Positions 1-9,937 of a DNA stretch of 64,000 nt are shown piece by piece. Origin of the DNA: an uncultured Granulosicoccus sp. (lineage in GTDB: Bacteria > Pseudomonadota > Gammaproteobacteria > Granulosicoccales > Granulosicoccaceae); NCBI GenBank assembly GCA_947499955.1, contig CANMQI010000004.1, positions 1 through 64,000 of the forward strand. Reading direction: 5' to 3'. Both the position numbers and the translations under genes were made by a program. The notes beneath the pieces are model-generated. The model did not search any database. It was not told the origin of the DNA and saw only the letters and a program-made list of their open reading frames with translations. The number at the start of each line of letters is the position of its first letter. The first letter of the stretch is position 1.

Positions 1-1990
1 GTGATGCCGACGGTACTGCCAATGGCGCTGTTCTCATCAATGATGCCATTGTTACCGGCGATGGCATCTGTGTCGGTGATGGGGGACAGATCTTCATCAG
101 CCAGATCGATGACAGTCACGGTAAAGTCACGGGTGGCGGTGGAGCCATCAGTGGAGGTGGCCGTCACGGTGAAGTTGCGCTCGTCGGCGGCTTCGTGATC
201 CAGCGCCGCCTTTGTGGTTACCACCCCGTTGGCATCGATACTGAACAACGCCGCATCAGTGCCGCTCAGTGCGTAGGCAATGGTCTGTCCGGCATCGCCA
301 TCGACCGTATTGGCGGTGATGCCGACGGTACTGCCAATGGCACTGTTTTCATCGACGATACCATCGCTGCCGGCGGTGAGATCCGTGTCGGTGATGGGGG
401 AAAGATCCTCATCGGGTAGGTCCGAGATGGTGACGCTAAAGTCACGGGTGGCAGTGGAGCCATCGCTGGAGGTGGCCGTCACGGTGAAGTTGCGTTCGCC
501 GGCGGCCTCATGGTCGAGCACGGCGGCCGTGGTGATAATCCCATCGCTATCGATAGTGAACAGCGATGCATCGGTACCACTCAATGTATAGGCAATGGTT
601 TGTCCGTCGTCACCATCAACCGTATCGGCGGTGATGCCGACGGTACTGCCAGTGGCGCTGTTCTCATCAATGATGCCATTGTTACCGGCGATGGCATCTG
701 TGTCGGTGATGGGGGACAGATCTTCATCAGCCAGATCGGTGACAGTCACGGTAAAGTCACGCGTGGCGGTGGAGCCATCACTGGAGGTGGCCGTCACGGT
801 GAAGCTGCGTTCGTCGGCGGCTTCGTGATCCAGCGCTGCCGTTGTAGTTACCACCCCGTTGGCATCGATGCTGAACAGAGCCGCATCAGTGCCGCTCAAT
901 GTATAGGCAATGGTCTGTCCTTCGTCACCATCGACCGTATTGGCCTGGATACCCACGGTACTGCCAACAGCACTATTCTCATCAATGATGCCATCGCTGC
1001 CAGCAGTGAGATCCGTGTCGGTGATGGGGGAAAGATCCTCATCGGGCAGGTCGGTGACACTGACGCTAAAGTCACGGGTGGCAGTGGAGCCATCGCTGGA
1101 GGTGGCCGTCACGGTGAAGTTGCGTTCGCCGGCGGCCTCATGGTCGAGCACGGCGGCCGTGGTGATAATCCCATCGCTATCGATAGTGAACAGCGATGCA
1201 TCGGTACCACTCAATGTATAGGCAATGGTTTGTCCGTCGTCACCATCAACCGTATTGGCGGTGATGCCGACGGTACTGCCAGTGGCACTGTTCTCATCGA
1301 TGATGCCATCGCTGCCAGCAGTGGTATCTGTGTCGGTGATCGGCGACAAATCTTCATCAGCCAGATCGGTGACAGTGACGGTAAAGTCCCGGGTGGCGGT
1401 GGAGCCATCGCTGGAGGTGGCCGTCACGGTAAAGCTGCGCTCATCAGCAGTTTCGTGGTCGAGCATGGCGGCGGTGGTGATAATGCCATCGGCATCGATA
1501 CTGAATAGCGCCGCATCAGCACCGCTCAGTGCGTAGGAAATGGTCTGTCCGGCATCCCCGTCCACACTGTTGGCCGTGATACCCACAGTACTGCCAATGG
1601 CACTGTTCTCATCGATGATGCCATCGCTGCCGGCGGTGGCCTCCGTGTCGGTGATCGGTGACAGATCCTCATCGGGCAGGTCGGTGACACTGACGCTAAA
1701 GTCACGGGTGGCGGTGGAGCCATCGCTGGAGGTGGCCGTCACGGTAAAGCTGCGCTCATCAGCAGTTTCGTGGTCGAGCACGGCGGCCGTGGTGATAATC
1801 CCATCGCTATCGATACTGAACAGGGAGGCATCGGTGCCACTCAACGCATAGGAGACAGTCTGTTCGGCATCGCCGTCCACGCTGTTGGCGGTAATGCCAA
1901 CCACGGTGCCAATGGCGCTGTTCTCATCAACGATTCCTCCATCACTTGCGATGGTATCCAGGTCCGTAATAGGGCTCAGGTCTTCGTCAG
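1..1990 (-). repeat. 315-bp (105-aa) tandem repeat with 630-bp higher-order period
   Basis: The block beginning GTGATGCCGACGGTACTGCC recurs near 1, 317, 632, 947, 1262, 1577 and (diverged) 1892, an exact 315-bp spacing that keeps frame. Each unit encodes a cadherin-like domain read on the minus strand, with ENSAIGSTVGI, DEDLSPITD and DGSTATRDF blocks. Alternate units are more alike than neighbours: the unit at 1 matches the one at 632, and the block at 429-632 matches 1059-1262, so the array grew by doubling a 630-bp dimer. Copies decay toward 1990, which is the N-terminal, older edge. The array continues beyond the left edge. Confidence 0.93.
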
Positions 1991-4900
1991 CCAGATCGCG
2001 TACAGTGATGGTGATGGTATCTACTGTCAGATTGTACGGTGGTCCAACATTGTCCGTTACAGAGATTGCAACTTCATAGACGTTGTCGTCATTCGTATCC
2101 CCAGGGTTCTCGAAATCCGGATTGCTGTTGAATGTGAGTACCCCGCTGTCAGCATCGATGGAGAACAAGGCAGCATCGTTGCCACCGAATATGGCGTATT
2201 CCGGGTCGTGTCCTTCCTCATCACTGGAAGTGATTTGAGCCGCGATCGTGGTGTTCTCATCTACCGTGAAGGCTCTGGCAGAGGTGAATTCAGTTGCGTC
2301 ATTGACACCCTGGACTGACAAGGAAAATGTACGTGTGCTCTTGAGGCCGGCGGCATCCTCGACGTCCAGAGTAAAACTGAGAGGACCAATATCACCTTGC
2401 AGTGGCGTGCCGCTCAAGGTGGCAGTGCCATCGTTGTTGTCCCGCATCGTCAGCCAATCAGGCAGACCAGTAGCAGTCAGCGTACGTGTATCGTCCACGT
2501 CAGGATCGCTGGTGGTTATGGTTACCGCATAGTCCGTATCTTCCTCGGCATCTGGCAAGGTGGCGGCAGTGTCAAATTCAGGGGGCTCGTTGACATCAGT
2601 AATGGTAATATCGATAAACTGGAAGTCACTTGCTCCAGCATCGTCGGTGACCGCTACCACTACAGTGTATGCAGCCTGTGTTTCCCGGTCAGGAGCAGCT
2701 ATGAACGAGAGTTTTCCTGAACTAGCTCCGATGGTAAAGCTGCCCTCATCGGGGCCACCAACTATGTGGTAGCTGAGAACAGCGTCAGTATCGACGTCAC
2801 TCGCAGTAACCACCGTCACCGCAGTCTTGCCTTCGGCGATAGATATACTGGCTTCAATTTCTCCACCGTCACTGGTAATTTCTGGGGCATCGTTTGATGC
2901 AGTCACGCTGACCACTGTCTGGCCTATGACTGACAGATCTCCTCCGCTGCTTCCATCCGTCAGCGTCCAGTTGAGCTGTACCTGAGCTGGCGGATTGTCA
3001 TTGCTGTTAAGGTAGGTGATTTGCTGGAGGGTATGGTTTACGTCTGCGTTGCCTGGTGCTTCTCCGTTTGTGTCTGTAAACGTGATACTCAGCTGTCCGG
3101 GCAGGCTGGATATGTCGAAAGTCGCAATGGCCTGGCCGTTCTTGATTATCTGGCTGTCAGTGAGGGTCAAATCATTACCGGCAACGAAACCGAATACATC
3201 ATCACCGTCAGCTGCCGAGTCGCGAACCAGTGTCAGGCTTGCACCTGAGAAATTGTCAGCGGCACTCAACTCTCGATCGTAAACAGTTACATTGGCATCC
3301 AGTACGATCGCCGCCGTATTCTCCGTGTAGTCGGCAGTGCCTGTCAGTGAATGTCTGACGTTGAACCGGGTATCAAGAGTGCCGTTCTCCATAATGCTCG
3401 CGATGAACATCTGATCATTGGCTTCGCCAGCTATCTTGATATTTCCGTTGGCATCGACCACTACGGTGTCAGCGATGTCATCCGAGCCGCTCAGGTCTAT
3501 GCGGACAAGGCCATCACCACCCAGAGTCGTGTCCAGAGAGCCATCGGTATTGAGCCGGAAAATGGAGATATCGTTGTCAGAACCGTTGGATACATCTCCT
3601 ACCACGACCAGGCGCCCATCGCTGTCTATCACAAGTCTGGTAGCCGTTTCCGCAGCGTCGCCCGCATTGATGGTGACGTACCCTGATCCGCCAAAGCTGC
3701 TGTCGAGACTGCCGTTTGTCAGCAAGCGTACGATCTGCGAAGGTGTACCTGGTGCATCACTGTGTCCACCGAGTACGATCTTGCCATCGTCTGTAATGGC
3801 GACAGTAGTAGGTGATAAGTTGTCTGAGCTGGCCAGTACAAGGTGTCCATCGCCACTGAATGTCGTATCCAACGAGCCATCAATGTTCAGTCTTACTATG
3901 CGGGATTCAAAGGTATTGCCGTTGTACCGTTGTCCAACCAGCACGATCTTGTCATCGGTCTGTATCTGCACGGCCATGCCGACCGCATCGCCGGCTCCTG
4001 TATCGATGATTCGGTAACCGCTGCCGTTGAAACTGGTGTCCAGTTCACCGGAGGCAGTGATGCGAATAACCAGCATGGAGTCCTCGCCTCCGACAGTCAC
4101 GAATCCCGTACCAACGATGCGACCATCGGTCATCAGGGTGATATCCTTCAATGCCGTGTGATCGGTACCGGGGATGCTGAAGTTCGCTTCACCAGCCGTT
4201 CCAAAGGAGGTGTCGAGGGAGCCGTCAGCGTTGTAACGGTACAGGATTGCTTCATCATAACCGCCGAGATCCCTGTTGCCGGCCACGATGATCTTGCCAT
4301 CACTCTGCACGCTCAGTGCCTTGGCGAACTCGTCGTTGGACGACATTATTGCAGAAGAGATGACTGTGCCATCGGTTCCGAAGCTGCTGTCGAGAGATCC
4401 ATCCGCATTGAAGCGTGTCAACGCAAAGTCATACTTGCCACTGGAGGCAGGGGAGTCAGCCTTGCTCAACACGAGGTATCTGCCGTCAGACTGGGTGGCC
4501 ATGTCAACAGCGTCACTGGAGAAAGCGCCCAGATCAACCTGATGAAAGCCACTACCGAGTGAGAATTCGGGGGCTGTGTTGCCGGTCGAGCCGCCGGAAT
4601 CGGCGATGACACTGGCAGAATACTCGGAAGTATCAGAAAAACCGCTACTGCCATTGTCTACGGTAGCCGTCGCTGTCACGTAGTCACTGCCAGATACGGT
4701 AGCGTTGATCAGCGCCTGGAAGGTTGCGGTGCCACTGGTATCCGTTGTCACCGTGGTATACCCGACGAGCTCCCTGGCATCTCCGTGACCACTGGCATCG
4801 AGTGTTGTACTGGTGAAGAATTCTATGCGGAACGTGGTGTTGGCTGCTGATTGAAGCTGACCTTCGATGCTGAGTGTTCCAGATTCATCCGTTGTGACCT

Positions 4901-7900
4901 TTGCAAGCTCCGGGAAGTTCTGCAGATTATTGGCCCCCGTGTCGACATCATCAGTATCGTTGTCAGTGACACCATCACCGCCGAGGTCAATGCCAATGCT
5001 GCCGTTCTGCCAGATGCTGTTGCCCAGAAGAGCATTGCCCGTTGCGCCGGGGTCGACGTAAATACCGCTTCCTGTATTCGCAGCGATGATATTTCGATCG
5101 TTGGCGTTGGAACTGCCGATGCGGTTGTTACCGGACAGGACAAGAACGCCATGACCCGCATTACCCAACAAGGCAAGCTCATCGATGGCTAGGCCAATGG
5201 TATTGCCGGTAATTGTATTATTCTCGGCAGAGGCCTCCAACAGGATACCGTCACCATCATTGCCCGAGATGATATTGCCTTCGCCGTTGCGCGAGCCTCC
5301 TATCAGGGTGCTATTGGTACTCCCCTCCAGAGATATACCTCCCAGGCTATTGCCAATATCCACGAACCCGGATTCATCAACTCCGATATGGTTGCCCTTT
5401 ATGTCAACATCAGCGGCGTTGAGCAGGTTAATTCCGTAGCGGGTATTGCCAGAGATGATATTGCCTTCACCTGCATTCTCTCCTCCAATCATGATTCCGG
5501 CAATAGAATTCGCGATATCGATTCCGTGAGTACCATTTCCGATGAGTAGAGAGCCCAGTGCATCAGTGCCCACGTAGTTACCCTGTATCGTCGCGGTCGA
5601 AGCGTTTGCTACGAATCTGATGCCCGAATGAAAATTACCTGAAATGATATTCCCTTCGCCCGCAATCGAACTACCGATTTGAGTGTCAGTTGCGGCTGAT
5701 TGGTAGATACCAAAATAGTTCTGGAGCGTTGCATCCCCCGTTGCGTTGGTGCCTATCCTGTTCCCTGTGATGATGTTGCCACTGGACGTGCTATCGGTGA
5801 GCCGTATTCCCGCGTTTCCATTGCCGGAAATCAGGTTTCCGGTATTGTCATTGAAGTTACCGCCAATGATATTGTGGCTCGCTCCATTCTCGATTTCCAC
5901 ACCGTTAGAGACGTTTTCCACCGCCCCACTGCCATCAAGGTTGGTACCGATTCGGTTGCCCGAGATGCGATTTGCTTCAGTGCCTGGGCCCCACAGTACA
6001 ACTCCATTTGACAGGTTTCCGGAGATGAGGTTACCTTCGCCCGCGCTTGAGTCCCCACCCAATACGGAATTGGACACGCCAGAATAGAACCCGACACCAT
6101 TGTTGCCATTGCCCAGTGCACTGGTACCAGCAGCGTTGGTCCCGATCAGATTCGCCTTGATAACCGTGCCATCGGAATCATTACCGGTTATCGAGACGCC
6201 GTCGACGCCGTTGCCGGAGATGATGTTTCCTTCAGCATTACCGGTGCCGCCAATGACCGTGTTGCTGGCGCCGCCCCAGATATTGATGCCATCAGTGGTA
6301 TTCCCCAGAGCGGTGCTGTCAGCGGAGTTGGTGCCGATGTAGTTGCCGAGAATCGTATTGCCGTCAGTGCCGGTGGAACCCAGTTTGATTCCAAATTCGT
6401 TAGCGACGATGATATTGGTTTGCGCGCTGCTACGATCACCACCAATCCGGTTGTTCGACGCACCGTTGACGATATCGATACCAGCATTCAGATTACCAAT
6501 AGCCAGAGTTGCAGTTATATCAGTACCGATATGGTTTCCCAGAATCAGGTTGCCAGTCGTTGTCGTGCCGGACTCTCCATCAATCGTTATGCCGTTATCC
6601 GCATTGCCGGATATGATGTTGCGCTCATAGGTGCCGGCACCTCCAATCTCATTGTTCTGGGCACCGTTATAGATCAGGACGCCATGTCCGCCATTGGCGA
6701 TGGCAGTGTCCCCATTCACGTTGGTTCCAATCAGGTTGCCTAATATCAGGTTGTTGGAGGTTGCCTCTCCACTGATGGCAATTCCATCATTGCCATTGCC
6801 CGAAATGACATTGGCGCTGTTGATGGCATCGCTGCCGACGTTGTTGTGGTGCGCACCAAGCTCCAGCAGGACGCCATCTCCTCCATTGCCCAGACGAGTC
6901 AGTCCATCGGCTGTGGTACCGATCATGTTTGATGTCAGCGCATTGGATGTAGCGTACTCACCGCTGATGGAGACACCGTGAGCGGAATTACCCGAAATGG
7001 TGTTGGCGATGATCTTGGTACTAGCGACAGACTCCTCCAGATGTATGCCCGTACCACCGTTACCAACAACCGCGGTTCCATCCTCATTCGTGCCGATGAA
7101 GTTGTAGTTGATCTCATTGTGAATGGAGATCAATCCGTATATCGATATCCCGTGCAAGCCATTGCCTGAAATCACGTTGGATCCGTTCAACGTACCATCT
7201 CCTATCGTATTTCTGTCCGAGATGTACAACGATATTCCGTGGCCACCATTGCCGAACTCATCCGTGAGGGTGGTACCATCAGTGCCGATTAGATTGTTGG
7301 TCAGCGTGACTTCCCACGTATTATCCAATGCAATGCCGTCCCCCGGAAAATTGATGATTTGCAGATTGCTCACGCTGCTGAACTGACTGCCGGTATTCAG
7401 GTTGAGCCCATTCGCACCAGTAGTCTCCATGAGGCTACCGTCGAGAACAATCTCGATGTCACCGTTCACGTCCAGGGTACCGCTCATGATGATCTGTGAG
7501 GTGAACGCCGGCAGTTCAGTGATCGGTTTGAAGGGACCGATAAACGAAAAGATGATCTCGTTTGGATCACCATTGGGGTCGGGGTTGGCGTTGGCGTCCA
7601 GAATGGCCTGGCGCAAGGATCCTTCACCTGCATCGTCGGCGTTGTAGACGTGATACGCTGTCATTACGCCTTCGTAGTCCTGCAGGAGCGTTGCGCCCAA
7701 CTGCGTATCCGCTTCGATCTTCCCGGATTGGAATTCCAGGTTCCAGTTACCGCCCAACGCAGAATTTCCGGTCAGATCGGCGGATGCCGCAATGTCCGTG
7801 CGGGTGAGTTCGCCCAGTAGTGTGGCAAAGGCCTGTCCGTTGGCGGAGGCGGCAAGGTCACATCCATAGACGATCAGATCAGCTCCGCTGGTCAACGTAT

Positions 7901-8411
7901 CCGCCCAGACGCTGATCTGATCAGCTCTGCTCATCAGCTCATCCATACCAAGCTTGCCGTTGCCCAGCAGAAGCTCGGCATCACCGCCGTGTGAGAAGAG
8001 TTGCACGCTGGACACCGAATCGTAAAGTGACAGATAGTTACTGATCTGATCGACACCATCCTGGTCTGATTCAATGAAATGAATGAACTGTCCCGGTTTG
8101 TTCTGTTCGGAGAGCTGTTGCGCAATCCAGTCAGCGCCTTCCAGAGAGCGATCAATAAGAACCAGCTCGACGGAAGATTGCGTAGTCTTGGTGGCCTTAC
8201 TCTCAACGCTCGCCACTGACTGGCTACCATGATCCAGCAATGCAACTGTCGCAGTTGATGTTTCGCTGAACGACTCGACAGGCTGAGAATTTTCTTCGGT
8301 AGCGGCCAACAGGCTAACCGCATCAGCAGAAAACAGCAGGCGAGGTTCCAATGCTTCCAGCTTGAAAGCATCCGTGCGTCTTCGAGGGCTGTTGTTCAGC
8401 TTCTTTTTCAT
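1..8411 (-). CDS. giant multidomain surface protein, DUF4347/beta-helix/delta-60/cadherin-like repeats (3' end off window)
   Basis: One minus-strand frame stays open from an ATG at 8411 to the left edge, about 2,803 codons with no stop, so the C-terminus is missing. Domains in order: a lysine/arginine-rich N-terminus with the LEPRLLFSADA motif (residues 21-31) typical of DUF4347 proteins; DUF4347 (about 78-249); a CSLREA-like segment GEGSLRQAILDANANP (about 260-276); a right-handed beta-helix of about 12 copies of a GN-IGTN...GNIISGN unit (about 290-1125); a calcium-adhesin-type beta domain (about 1163-1251); seven delta-60 repeats of the NADGSLDTSFG type (about 1279-1680); cadherin-like and putative-Ig domains (about 1690-2120); then 105-residue cadherin-like repeats running off the edge. 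This is typical of very large secreted or surface-anchored adhesins. The secretion route cannot be told because the C-terminus is absent. The ATG has a poor ribosome site, and a TTG directly before it (8414) is an alternative. Confidence 0.88.
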   Translation of the reverse strand, partial: MKKKLNNSPRRRTDAFKLEALEPRLLFSADAVSLLAATEENSQPVESFSETSTATVALLDHGSQSVASVESKATKTTQSSVELVLIDRSLEGADWIAQQLSEQNKPGQFIHFIESDQDGVDQISNYLSLYDSVSSVQLFSHGGDAELLLGNGKLGMDELMSRADQISVWADTLTSGADLIVYGCDLAASANGQAFATLLGELTRTDIAASADLTGNSALGGNWNLEFQSGKIEADTQLGATLLQDYEGVMTAYHVYNADDAGEGSLRQAILDANANPDPNGDPNEIIFSFIGPFKPITELPAFTSQIIMSGTLDVNGDIEIVLDGSLMETTGANGLNLNTGSQFSSVSNLQIINFPGDGIALDNTWEVTLTNNLIGTDGTTLTDEFGNGGHGISLYISDRNTIGDGTLNGSNVISGNGLHGISIYGLISIHNEINYNFIGTNEDGTAVVGNGGTGIHLEESVASTKIIANTISGNSAHGVSISGEYATSNALTSNMIGTTADGLTRLGNGGDGVLLELGAHHNNVGSDAINSANVISGNGNDGIAISGEATSNNLILGNLIGTNVNGDTAIANGGHGVLIYNGAQNNEIGGAGTYERNIISGNADNGITIDGESGTTTTGNLILGNHIGTDITATLAIGNLNAGIDIVNGASNNRIGGDRSSAQTNIIVANEFGIKLGSTGTDGNTILGNYIGTNSADSTALGNTTDGINIWGGASNTVIGGTGNAEGNIISGNGVDGVSITGNDSDGTVIKANLIGTNAAGTSALGNGNNGVGFYSGVSNSVLGGDSSAGEGNLISGNLSNGVVLWGPGTEANRISGNRIGTNLDGSGAVENVSNGVEIENGASHNIIGGNFNDNTGNLISGNGNAGIRLTDSTSSGNIITGNRIGTNATGDATLQNYFGIYQSAATDTQIGSSIAGEGNIISGNFHSGIRFVANASTATIQGNYVGTDALGSLLIGNGTHGIDIANSIAGIMIGGENAGEGNIISGNTRYGINLLNAADVDIKGNHIGVDESGFVDIGNSLGGISLEGSTNSTLIGGSRNGEGNIISGNDGDGILLEASAENNTITGNTIGLAIDELALLGNAGHGVLVLSGNNRIGSSNANDRNIIAANTGSGIYVDPGATGNALLGNSIWQNGSIGIDLGGDGVTDNDTDDVDTGANNLQNFPELAKVTTDESGTLSIEGQLQSAANTTFRIEFFTSTTLDASGHGDARELVGYTTVTTDTSGTATFQALINATVSGSDYVTATATVDNGSSGFSDTSEYSASVIADSGGSTGNTAPEFSLGSGFHQVDLGAFSSDAVDMATQSDGRYLVLSKADSPASSGKYDFALTRFNADGSLDSSFGTDGTVISSAIMSSNDEFAKALSVQSDGKIIVAGNRDLGGYDEAILYRYNADGSLDTSFGTAGEANFSIPGTDHTALKDITLMTDGRIVGTGFVTVGGEDSMLVIRITASGELDTSFNGSGYRIIDTGAGDAVGMAVQIQTDDKIVLVGQRYNGNTFESRIVRLNIDGSLDTTFSGDGHLVLASSDNLSPTTVAITDDGKIVLGGHSDAPGTPSQIVRLLTNGSLDSSFGGSGYVTINAGDAAETATRLVIDSDGRLVVVGDVSNGSDNDISIFRLNTDGSLDTTLGGDGLVRIDLSGSDDIADTVVVDANGNIKIAGEANDQMFIASIMENGTLDTRFNVRHSLTGTADYTENTAAIVLDANVTVYDRELSAADNFSGASLTLVRDSAADGDDVFGFVAGNDLTLTDSQIIKNGQAIATFDISSLPGQLSITFTDTNGEAPGNADVNHTLQQITYLNSNDNPPAQVQLNWTLTDGSSGGDLSVIGQTVVSVTASNDAPEITSDGGEIEASISIAEGKTAVTVVTASDVDTDAVLSYHIVGGPDEGSFTIGASSGKLSFIAAPDRETQAAYTVVVAVTDDAGASDFQFIDITITDVNEPPEFDTAATLPDAEEDTDYAVTITTSDPDVDDTRTLTATGLPDWLTMRDNNDGTATLSGTPLQGDIGPLSFTLDVEDAAGLKSTRTFSLSVQGVNDATEFTSARAFTVDENTTIAAQITSSDEEGHDPEYAIFGGNDAALFSIDADSGVLTFNSNPDFENPGDTNDDNVYEVAISVTDNVGPPYNLTVDTITITVRDLADEDLSPITDLDTIASDGGIVDENSAIGTVVGITANSVDGDAEQTVSYALSGTDASLFSIDSDGIITTAAVLDHETADERSFTVTATSSDGSTATRDFSVSVTDLPDEDLSPITDTEATAGSDGIIDENSAIGSTVGITANSVDGDAGQTISYALSGADAALFSIDADGIITTAAMLDHETADERSFTVTATSSDGSTATRDFTVTVTDLADEDLSPITDTDTTAGSDGIIDENSATGSTVGITANTVDGDDGQTIAYTLSGTDASLFTIDSDGIITTAAVLDHEAAGERNFTVTATSSDGSTATRDFSVSVTDLPDEDLSPITDTDLTAGSDGIIDENSAVGSTVGIQANTVDGDEGQTIAYTLSGTDAALFSIDANGVVTTTAALDHEAADERSFTVTATSSDGSTATRDFTVTVTDLADEDLSPITDTDAIAGNNGIIDENSATGSTVGITADTVDGDDGQTIAYTLSGTDASLFTIDSDGIITTAAVLDHEAAGERNFTVTATSSDGSTATRDFSVTISDLPDEDLSPITDTDLTAGSDGIVDENSAIGSTVGITANTVDGDAGQTIAYALSGTDAALFSIDANGVVTTKAALDHEAADERNFTVTATSTDGSTATRDFTVTVIDLADEDLSPITDTDAIAGNNGIIDENSAIGSTVGI
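5050..7480 (-). repeat. protein-level beta-helix repeat, about 12 units of about 68 residues
   Basis: Within the giant gene the minus-strand translation cycles about every 205 bases through GN-IGT(N/D)-x-G, a spacer, GxGIxIxxGAxxNxIGG and NIISGN. The DNA copies are diverged, unlike the distal 315-bp array, so this repeat is old and kept by selection on the fold. The pattern is that of parallel beta-helix (PbH1) solenoids seen in adhesins and polysaccharide-active proteins. Confidence 0.8.
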
Positions 8412-8686
8412 CAATTCGCCAAGGCAGGTCGACAGCAGTCAGATCAGGAAGACCTTGCACCAGAGCCACTGCAAACAGCTTGATCGAGCACCAGCGTTGA
8501 TCAAGTAACGTTACGTCGACGTTTTGCCAGGCGAGGCATTCCCCGTGGCATGCACTTTCCGCATATCCACGCCTTTCTATCGGCGGCGAGCAGACTTAGT
8601 TGAATTACCTCGCTACAGGCGCTGGAGCCTGACTGACGTTAACCAGTTACCGTTTCGTACCTGGCTGGCACCGCGCGCGTGCGCCA
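8412..8686. other. intergenic region between nspC and the giant surface gene
   Basis: There is no credible gene here. It holds an inverted repeat CTTGATC/GATCAAG with a 13-base loop (8479-8505), overlapped by the palindrome GTAACGTTAC (8505-8514), both upstream of the minus-strand giant gene, and a small hairpin CAGGC/GCCTG (8616-8631) just past the nspC stop that lacks a T-run. These could be an operator and a weak terminator. No promoter was confidently assigned. Confidence 0.3.
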
Positions 8687-9853
8687 TCAGGACAACCGCT
8701 GACGAAAATCCTCGTAGCCAAACTCACGAACGATTTCCAGCTCATCAGTGCGTGAATCCCACACGGCAATGGCGGGCAGGGGAATGCCGTTGAAGGTGCT
8801 TGTCTTGACCATGGTGTAATGCGACATGTCATCGAACATCAGACGATCACCGATTTCCAGGGGCCTGGCGAAGCTGTAGTCGCCAATGACATCACCGGCC
8901 AGGCATGTCATACCACCGAGTCTGTAGGTATGCGCCAGTTCGCCAGCTTCACCTGAGTCGAGGACATGGGGCCGGTAGGGCATTTCCAGCGTATCGGGCA
9001 TATGGCAGGTGGCGGAAGTATCAAGAATGGTCTGATGAAACTCGGTATCGGCAATATCGAGCACTTCGCAAACCAGCACGCCGGTGTGAATGGCCACCGC
9101 CTCTCCGGGCTCCAGGTACACCTGCACCTTATAGCGTTCAGCAAAGTCACGGATCAGCTGAATCAGTTCGTCTACCTGATAACCCGGTTCCGTGATCAGA
9201 TGGCCACCACCGAAGTTGACCCATTCCATTTGCGGCAGTACATCTCCGAAGCCTGCTTCAACAGCTGCCAGGGTGCGAGCCAGAGGCGGGACATCCTGCT
9301 CACAAAGCGTGTGGAAGTGCAGCCCGCTGATACCGTCGAGCTCGTCTGGCTCGAACTGGGCGCGGGCGATGCCGAGCCGCGAGCCCGGAGCACAAGGATC
9401 GTAGATGGGGGTGGTACCTTCGGAGTGCTCCGGATTGATACGCAAGCCTGCCTTCAGCTGTGGGCGTTTTTCCTGTTCTGACTTGACGTCATCCCGAAAG
9501 CGGCGCCACTGATTGAAGGAATTGAATACGAGGTGGTCCGCAATCGGCAGCAGTTCCTGCATGTCGCTGGCCGAGTAGGCGGCTGAAAAAACGTGAACTT
9601 CGCCCTCGTAGTAATCCCGACCCAGTCGCGCTTCATGAACACCGCTGGCACAGATTCCGTGCAGGTATTGCGATACAAGTGGCGCCAGATGCCACATGGA
9701 AAACGCCTTCAGCGCCGAGAGTACATGCGCACCGCTTTCATCGGCAACGTGTTTCAGGATGGCCAGATTGGCCTCGACACCGGCCTTGTCCACCACGAAA
9801 CAGGGCGACGGTACACGTCGGGCGTCGAATTTGTGGAAGGGGTTGTCTGTCAA
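8687..9853 (-). CDS. nspC: carboxynorspermidine/carboxyspermidine decarboxylase
   Basis: A 388-residue PLP enzyme of the alanine racemase-fold decarboxylase family, the usual NspC length. The PLP lysine lies in SALKAF (about residue 49). The SATCHMPDTLEMPYRP and GGMTCLAGDVIGDY blocks near the C-terminus match NspC, where the second contributes the active-site cysteine. It removes CO2 from carboxyspermidine or carboxynorspermidine to release the triamine in the cytoplasm. It lies 84 bases downstream of its partner synthase and is the last gene of the polyamine operon. Which triamine is made cannot be read from sequence; spermidine from putrescine is the simplest inference because speA and speB are upstream. 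Confidence 0.9.
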   Translation of the reverse strand: MTDNPFHKFDARRVPSPCFVVDKAGVEANLAILKHVADESGAHVLSALKAFSMWHLAPLVSQYLHGICASGVHEARLGRDYYEGEVHVFSAAYSASDMQELLPIADHLVFNSFNQWRRFRDDVKSEQEKRPQLKAGLRINPEHSEGTTPIYDPCAPGSRLGIARAQFEPDELDGISGLHFHTLCEQDVPPLARTLAAVEAGFGDVLPQMEWVNFGGGHLITEPGYQVDELIQLIRDFAERYKVQVYLEPGEAVAIHTGVLVCEVLDIADTEFHQTILDTSATCHMPDTLEMPYRPHVLDSGEAGELAHTYRLGGMTCLAGDVIGDYSFARPLEIGDRLMFDDMSHYTMVKTSTFNGIPLPAIAVWDSRTDELEIVREFGYEDFRQRLS

Positions 9854-9937
9854 GGTGGGAAGCTTGTCCGATTGAGGCTTTGGAAAACCAGGGCAGGCTC
9901 ACAAGCACGGCTTGTGAACCTGCCTTGTAACGTCGTG

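Noticed and set aside
510..1508. A 332-codon open frame on the plus strand
   Set aside because: It is antisense to the 315-bp repeats and simply repeats with them. The minus frame continues across the whole region with domain-level meaning.
1..1990. CRISPR or intergenic satellite array
   Set aside because: There are no short repeats with unique spacers. The units are 315 bp, a multiple of three, and entirely coding.
5700..6087. Several 90-113-codon plus-strand frames within the beta-helix region
   Set aside because: All are shadows that follow the repeat period of the minus-strand gene.
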